Origin: Chrysophaeum taylorii
Lineage: Eukaryota > Sar > Pelagophyceae > Pelagomonadales > Pelagomonadaceae
DNA: 64,000 bases
Assembly: GCA_029834535.1 (NCBI GenBank)
Contig: JAQMWT010000523.1
Span: forward strand, 124,001-188,000
Direction: 5' to 3'
The translations under genes and the position numbers were made by a program. Each line of letters begins with the position of its first letter. Position 1 is the stretch's first letter. Under the pieces are notes generated by a model. It was not told the origin of the DNA, made no database searches, and saw nothing but the letters and a program-made list of their open reading frames with translations. Positions 61,614-64,000 of the stretch are shown here, one piece after another.

Positions 61614-62318
61614 ATGGGCTTCTTCGACTCGTACGCCTACGACCCGTCGCCGTCGTCTTCTTCGGAAGCTCCGCGCCCGGTAAAGGAGGAGAAGCCCGAC
61701 GACGATATGACACCGTCAACAACAGATGTCTCCAAAGAGAAGCCGCCGTCAACGAAGCGAGCACCGAAGGACGACGAGAAGGATCAAGTACTAGTAGCAA
61801 ACAACAAGAAGAAGAAGACGCAGGAGTCGTTGCTCGGGGCCGGCGAGCGCGCGGGTCCCGGGGCGGTCGGGAACGAGACCGACCGGCAGGCCCTCGTGGA
61901 GAAGTGGCAATCGATGGCTGCCGGCGCGTCGACGGCCGAGCTCCGGCGGTTCTTGGTGCTGTGCGGCGTGCTCATGGCCTCGCAGACCGTCTCGGGCACG
62001 GCCTGCCGCGCGCTCGGCGCCCTGCGAAAAGCCGCGCGGGAGGCCGGGGCCGAAGACCTGACACCCGCCTGGCTCGCCGGAATATCGTCCGAAGACATCG
62101 CGGGCATCATCAGCATGGTCAATTACCGAAACACCAAGGCCAAGGCGCTCCGCGAGGTCGCTTTGACGGTCAAAATGGCGCGGGGCCGCGTCGCCACGAC
62201 CCGCCGGGGCTACGAGGACTATCGCGGGGTCGGCAAGGAACTCGCCGGCCTCCTCGTCGTCGTGAACACCCCCGATCTCGCGCGAGCCTGGTGTGAAAAA
62301 TCCATCATCCCGACGTAG
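61614..62318 (+). CDS. Endonuclease III (Nth)-like HhH protein, likely non-catalytic and short
   Basis: 234 aa. The first about 85 residues are disordered and charged. Residues about 100-215 follow the Nth/HhH-GPD fold: FLVLCGVLMASQTVS (compare the family's LLSAQT), LAGISSEDIAGII, NYRNTKAKALREVA (compare RKAKNI), and the hairpin YRGVGKELAG (compare LPGVGRKTA). In active enzymes the catalytic Lys follows that hairpin's GVGR; here the position is Glu, with Lys one residue earlier. The protein ends about 20 residues later, so the usual catalytic Asp and C-terminal 4Fe-4S loop are absent. The next gene's stop is 10 bp away, which leaves no room for a missing exon. A DNA-binding or regulatory relic of the base-excision repair family is the best inference. 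Catalysis is unlikely but not excluded. Confidence 0.6.
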   Translation: MGFFDSYAYDPSPSSSSEAPRPVKEEKPDDDMTPSTTDVSKEKPPSTKRAPKDDEKDQVLVANNKKKKTQESLLGAGERAGPGAVGNETDRQALVEKWQSMAAGASTAELRRFLVLCGVLMASQTVSGTACRALGALRKAAREAGAEDLTPAWLAGISSEDIAGIISMVNYRNTKAKALREVALTVKMARGRVATTRRGYEDYRGVGKELAGLLVVVNTPDLARAWCEKSIIPT

Positions 62319-62328
62319 TAAGATACTA

Positions 62329-63297
62329 TTATCGTGGGACGAGTTGGCGCGTGTGGTTGGTGGCGCGGGCGAGCATGGCTTTCGTCTCGAGTATGCTCGG
62401 ATGGTCGGCGCCTACGGCGGCAGTTTCGATCGCGAGGATGGACTCGTAAAGACTCGCTGCCTCGGAGCGCCGGTCGAGCTCGACCAACGCGGCGGCATGG
62501 CTCTTCTTCGCGCGGAGGGCGTAGGCGTGGGTCTTGCCGAGCTTGCGGTCGGCCGCCTCGGCCGTCTGCGCCGCGATGGGTTCGGCCTCCTCGAACCTCG
62601 CGAGCGCGGCGAGCACGTTGACCAAGACGAGGCCGGCGGCGACGTCGAGGACGTGATCGCCATTCCGTCGCCGCGCCCTCTCCCACGCCCTTTGCACGAT
62701 CCCGAGGGCTTCGGCCGCCTTGCCGGACGCGGCGAGATGCGTCGCGCGACCGATCTCGGTCCACGCGTCGCCGTCGGCCCCGTCCGCCGACCCCTCGCCG
62801 CGCGCCGAGAGCGCGACTCGAATTGGTCTCGTGACAAACGCGCGCAGGCGCGCGTCGGGTGACGACCGGTGTAGCCGCCAGAGCTGTCGCTCGAGCTCGA
62901 GCTTGAGCGCCCCCGAGAACGGCTGTTTGCACGCCTCGCACAGCGACCATCCTTTCAAGTTCTCGTTCGTCGACGCCTCCGCCACGACGCACTCGACGTG
63001 GCACCACCCCGCCGACCCACGGCACGTACATCCCCGCATCAAAGGCACCTGCTCTCCCCCGCACACGCGACACGCCACGCCGCTCGGCGCGGGCAGATCA
63101 CGCAGCGTTACCAGCACGCGCTCGATCGCGCACTCCATCGCCACGAACGGCTTCAGGGCCTCGTCCGAGCTGCAGAACTCCCTGTGCAAAGCCCACGCCC
63201 TCTTCTGGCACGCGCGGTCGCAATAACGCACGGCACCGCACCGACCGCACCGAAGTGACGCGTCCTCGCGACGGCACGCATCGCACCTCGCCATCAT
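62329..63297 (-). CDS. MYND and RING-CH (MARCH-like) zinc-finger protein with C-terminal TPR-like repeats
   Basis: 322 aa from the ATG at 63297, chosen over an upstream start because the MYND finger follows at once. Residues 5-42 give a complete MYND pattern (C5, C8, C17, C20, C26, C30, H38, C42). Residues about 73-125 give a C4HC3 RING-CH pattern: CRVCGGEQ, RGCTCRGS, WCHVECV, then LCEACKQPF. The last about 150 residues form helical repeats resembling kinesin-light-chain-type TPRs (HAYALRAKKSHAAALVELDR, then DHPSILETKAMLAR). The combination suggests a ubiquitin E3 ligase with protein-interaction modules. I recall expanded families of such proteins in stramenopile algae, which fits the lineage guess but is not verified. 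Convergent with the Nth-like gene with 10 bp between stops. Confidence 0.85.
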   Translation of the reverse strand: MMARCDACRREDASLRCGRCGAVRYCDRACQKRAWALHREFCSSDEALKPFVAMECAIERVLVTLRDLPAPSGVACRVCGGEQVPLMRGCTCRGSAGWCHVECVVAEASTNENLKGWSLCEACKQPFSGALKLELERQLWRLHRSSPDARLRAFVTRPIRVALSARGEGSADGADGDAWTEIGRATHLAASGKAAEALGIVQRAWERARRRNGDHVLDVAAGLVLVNVLAALARFEEAEPIAAQTAEAADRKLGKTHAYALRAKKSHAAALVELDRRSEAASLYESILAIETAAVGADHPSILETKAMLARATNHTRQLVPR

Positions 63298-63464
63298 TAC
63301 TTGCAAGGGGGGGGGGGGGGTGAAGACTGTGCCTGAAAGACGGGGGCAGGCGAAGGGAGGACGGGCCCTCTCGATGGCGGTGCAAATGTGAGCATGCAGG
63401 GTGTTTACGTACGTGGGTTTTTTGCACACATGGTCATTCATTATTATAGACAACGCAATGGAGG

Positions 63465-64000
63465 CTAGCTATAAATGACCTAATCTGGAGCGTCGTAGGG
63501 CGTAGCGCGCATACTTACCGCGCGTGATGACAAAGAAGCAAGCGCCGCCCTTTTCCGGGTCGTGTCGCGAGTAAGCCTCTTTCGAAAGCATTCGACACAG
63601 AGAACGAACTCGACGGGCGAACTGCCGGGACGGCGGGTTTCGCGCAGCGTCTTCGCTTCGCCCGCCGAGATAACTCGAAAGCAAGACGAGCAGGACGTTT
63701 TCGCGGCGGCGGCGTGCTCATCAAACAGGTCGACGATCCGCTGCTGACTGGTGCCTCGCAGTACGCCGATACTGCGCATGAGCAAGGTGTTGTCCAGATC
63801 TGTGCCGGGCTCGTGGACTTGCTCGATCAAATCAAGCCAGCGAACGCACCCTCGTAGATGGCTCATCATGTCATGCTCGTGCTTACCTGTGCCAATCGTC
63901 GTTCCGGACGGCAGCCGTAGGGCCACGATGTACAGGCGCACTGCCTTGTACTGCAGGTCTCTCGCTCCAGGCCAGTGCACCGCAAAGCTTAGAGCGCGCG
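63465..64000 (-). CDS. Partial gene running off the window, zinc-knuckle-like C-terminus
   Basis: The minus frame is open from the window edge, with protein-like composition and two Cys pairs (CSSCF and CVECF) about 32 residues apart, a possible zinc site. Two very good donors lie inside it, CAG/GTAAGC at 63887-63881 and GCG/GTAAGT at 63519-63513. The latter with the acceptor GATTAG at 63480-63481 gives a 39-nt intron and a short last exon (63465-63479) ending in TAG. Its upstream splicing is uncertain, and a second open frame over 63469-63684 competes. Function is not recognised. It follows the MYND gene on the same strand with no sizeable gap and could be a relative, but no MYND residues fall in the visible part. 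Confidence 0.42.

Overview
The window reads as nuclear DNA of a eukaryotic microbe, not of a prokaryote. It encodes a VPS13 lipid-transfer protein, the splicing factor PRPF38B, a kinesin, a myosin, a proteasome lid subunit, a PP2C phosphatase and a Golgi-type sulfotransferase. Five small introns (38-59 nt, GT-AG) can be placed by reading frame and family homology. Coding DNA is GC-rich, with heavy use of GAC/GTC/CGN codons that yields long Asp, Ala, His, Pro and Glu runs. A MYND + RING-CH + repeat protein and a membrane aspartyl protease with a Cys-rich domain and Pro/Thr stalk suggest an alga, perhaps a stramenopile such as a pelagophyte. That placement is inference only.

Layout: 0-3.4 kb holds a possible 3' exon of an upstream gene and a costars + calponin-homology actin-associated protein (minus). 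3.46-11.92 kb is an 8.4-kb broken element bounded by about 175-190-bp direct repeats, strongly G-poor on the + strand and carrying a nested SINE-like insertion with a 13-bp target-site duplication. 12.05-30.6 kb holds the single-exon VPS13 (5255 aa) and a three-exon PRPF38B, both minus. 31.2-40.1 kb holds a secreted nucleoside hydrolase, two mirror-oriented tetranucleotide microsatellites, a CorA-type transporter, an unknown 646-aa protein and an EF-hand coiled-coil protein. 40.9-49.4 kb holds a membrane aspartyl protease and a kinesin, divergent with 58 bp between start codons, then a second copy of the SINE-like repeat and a PP2C phosphatase. 49.4-54.8 kb has no intact gene and holds decayed coding remnants with an internal duplication. 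54.8-64 kb is dense: sulfotransferase, RPN6, myosin, an Nth-like HhH protein and the MYND/RING-CH protein, then a partial gene at the edge.

Gene spacing in the dense parts is extreme: 73 bp from myosin stop to RPN6 start, 25 bp between the divergent myosin and Nth-like starts, 10 bp between convergent stops, and 58 and 154 bp between other divergent pairs. Shared promoters are therefore likely. No operon-like pathway is evident; the genes are mostly cytoskeleton, membrane contact, splicing and proteostasis housekeeping functions. The points most worth a second look are the costars-CH fusion, the PDZ- and C2-containing intronless VPS13, the repeat-bounded element without a recognisable polymerase, the SINE-like family, the paired Cys/His motifs in the kinesin tail and the Nth-like protein that lacks the usual catalytic and Fe-S parts.
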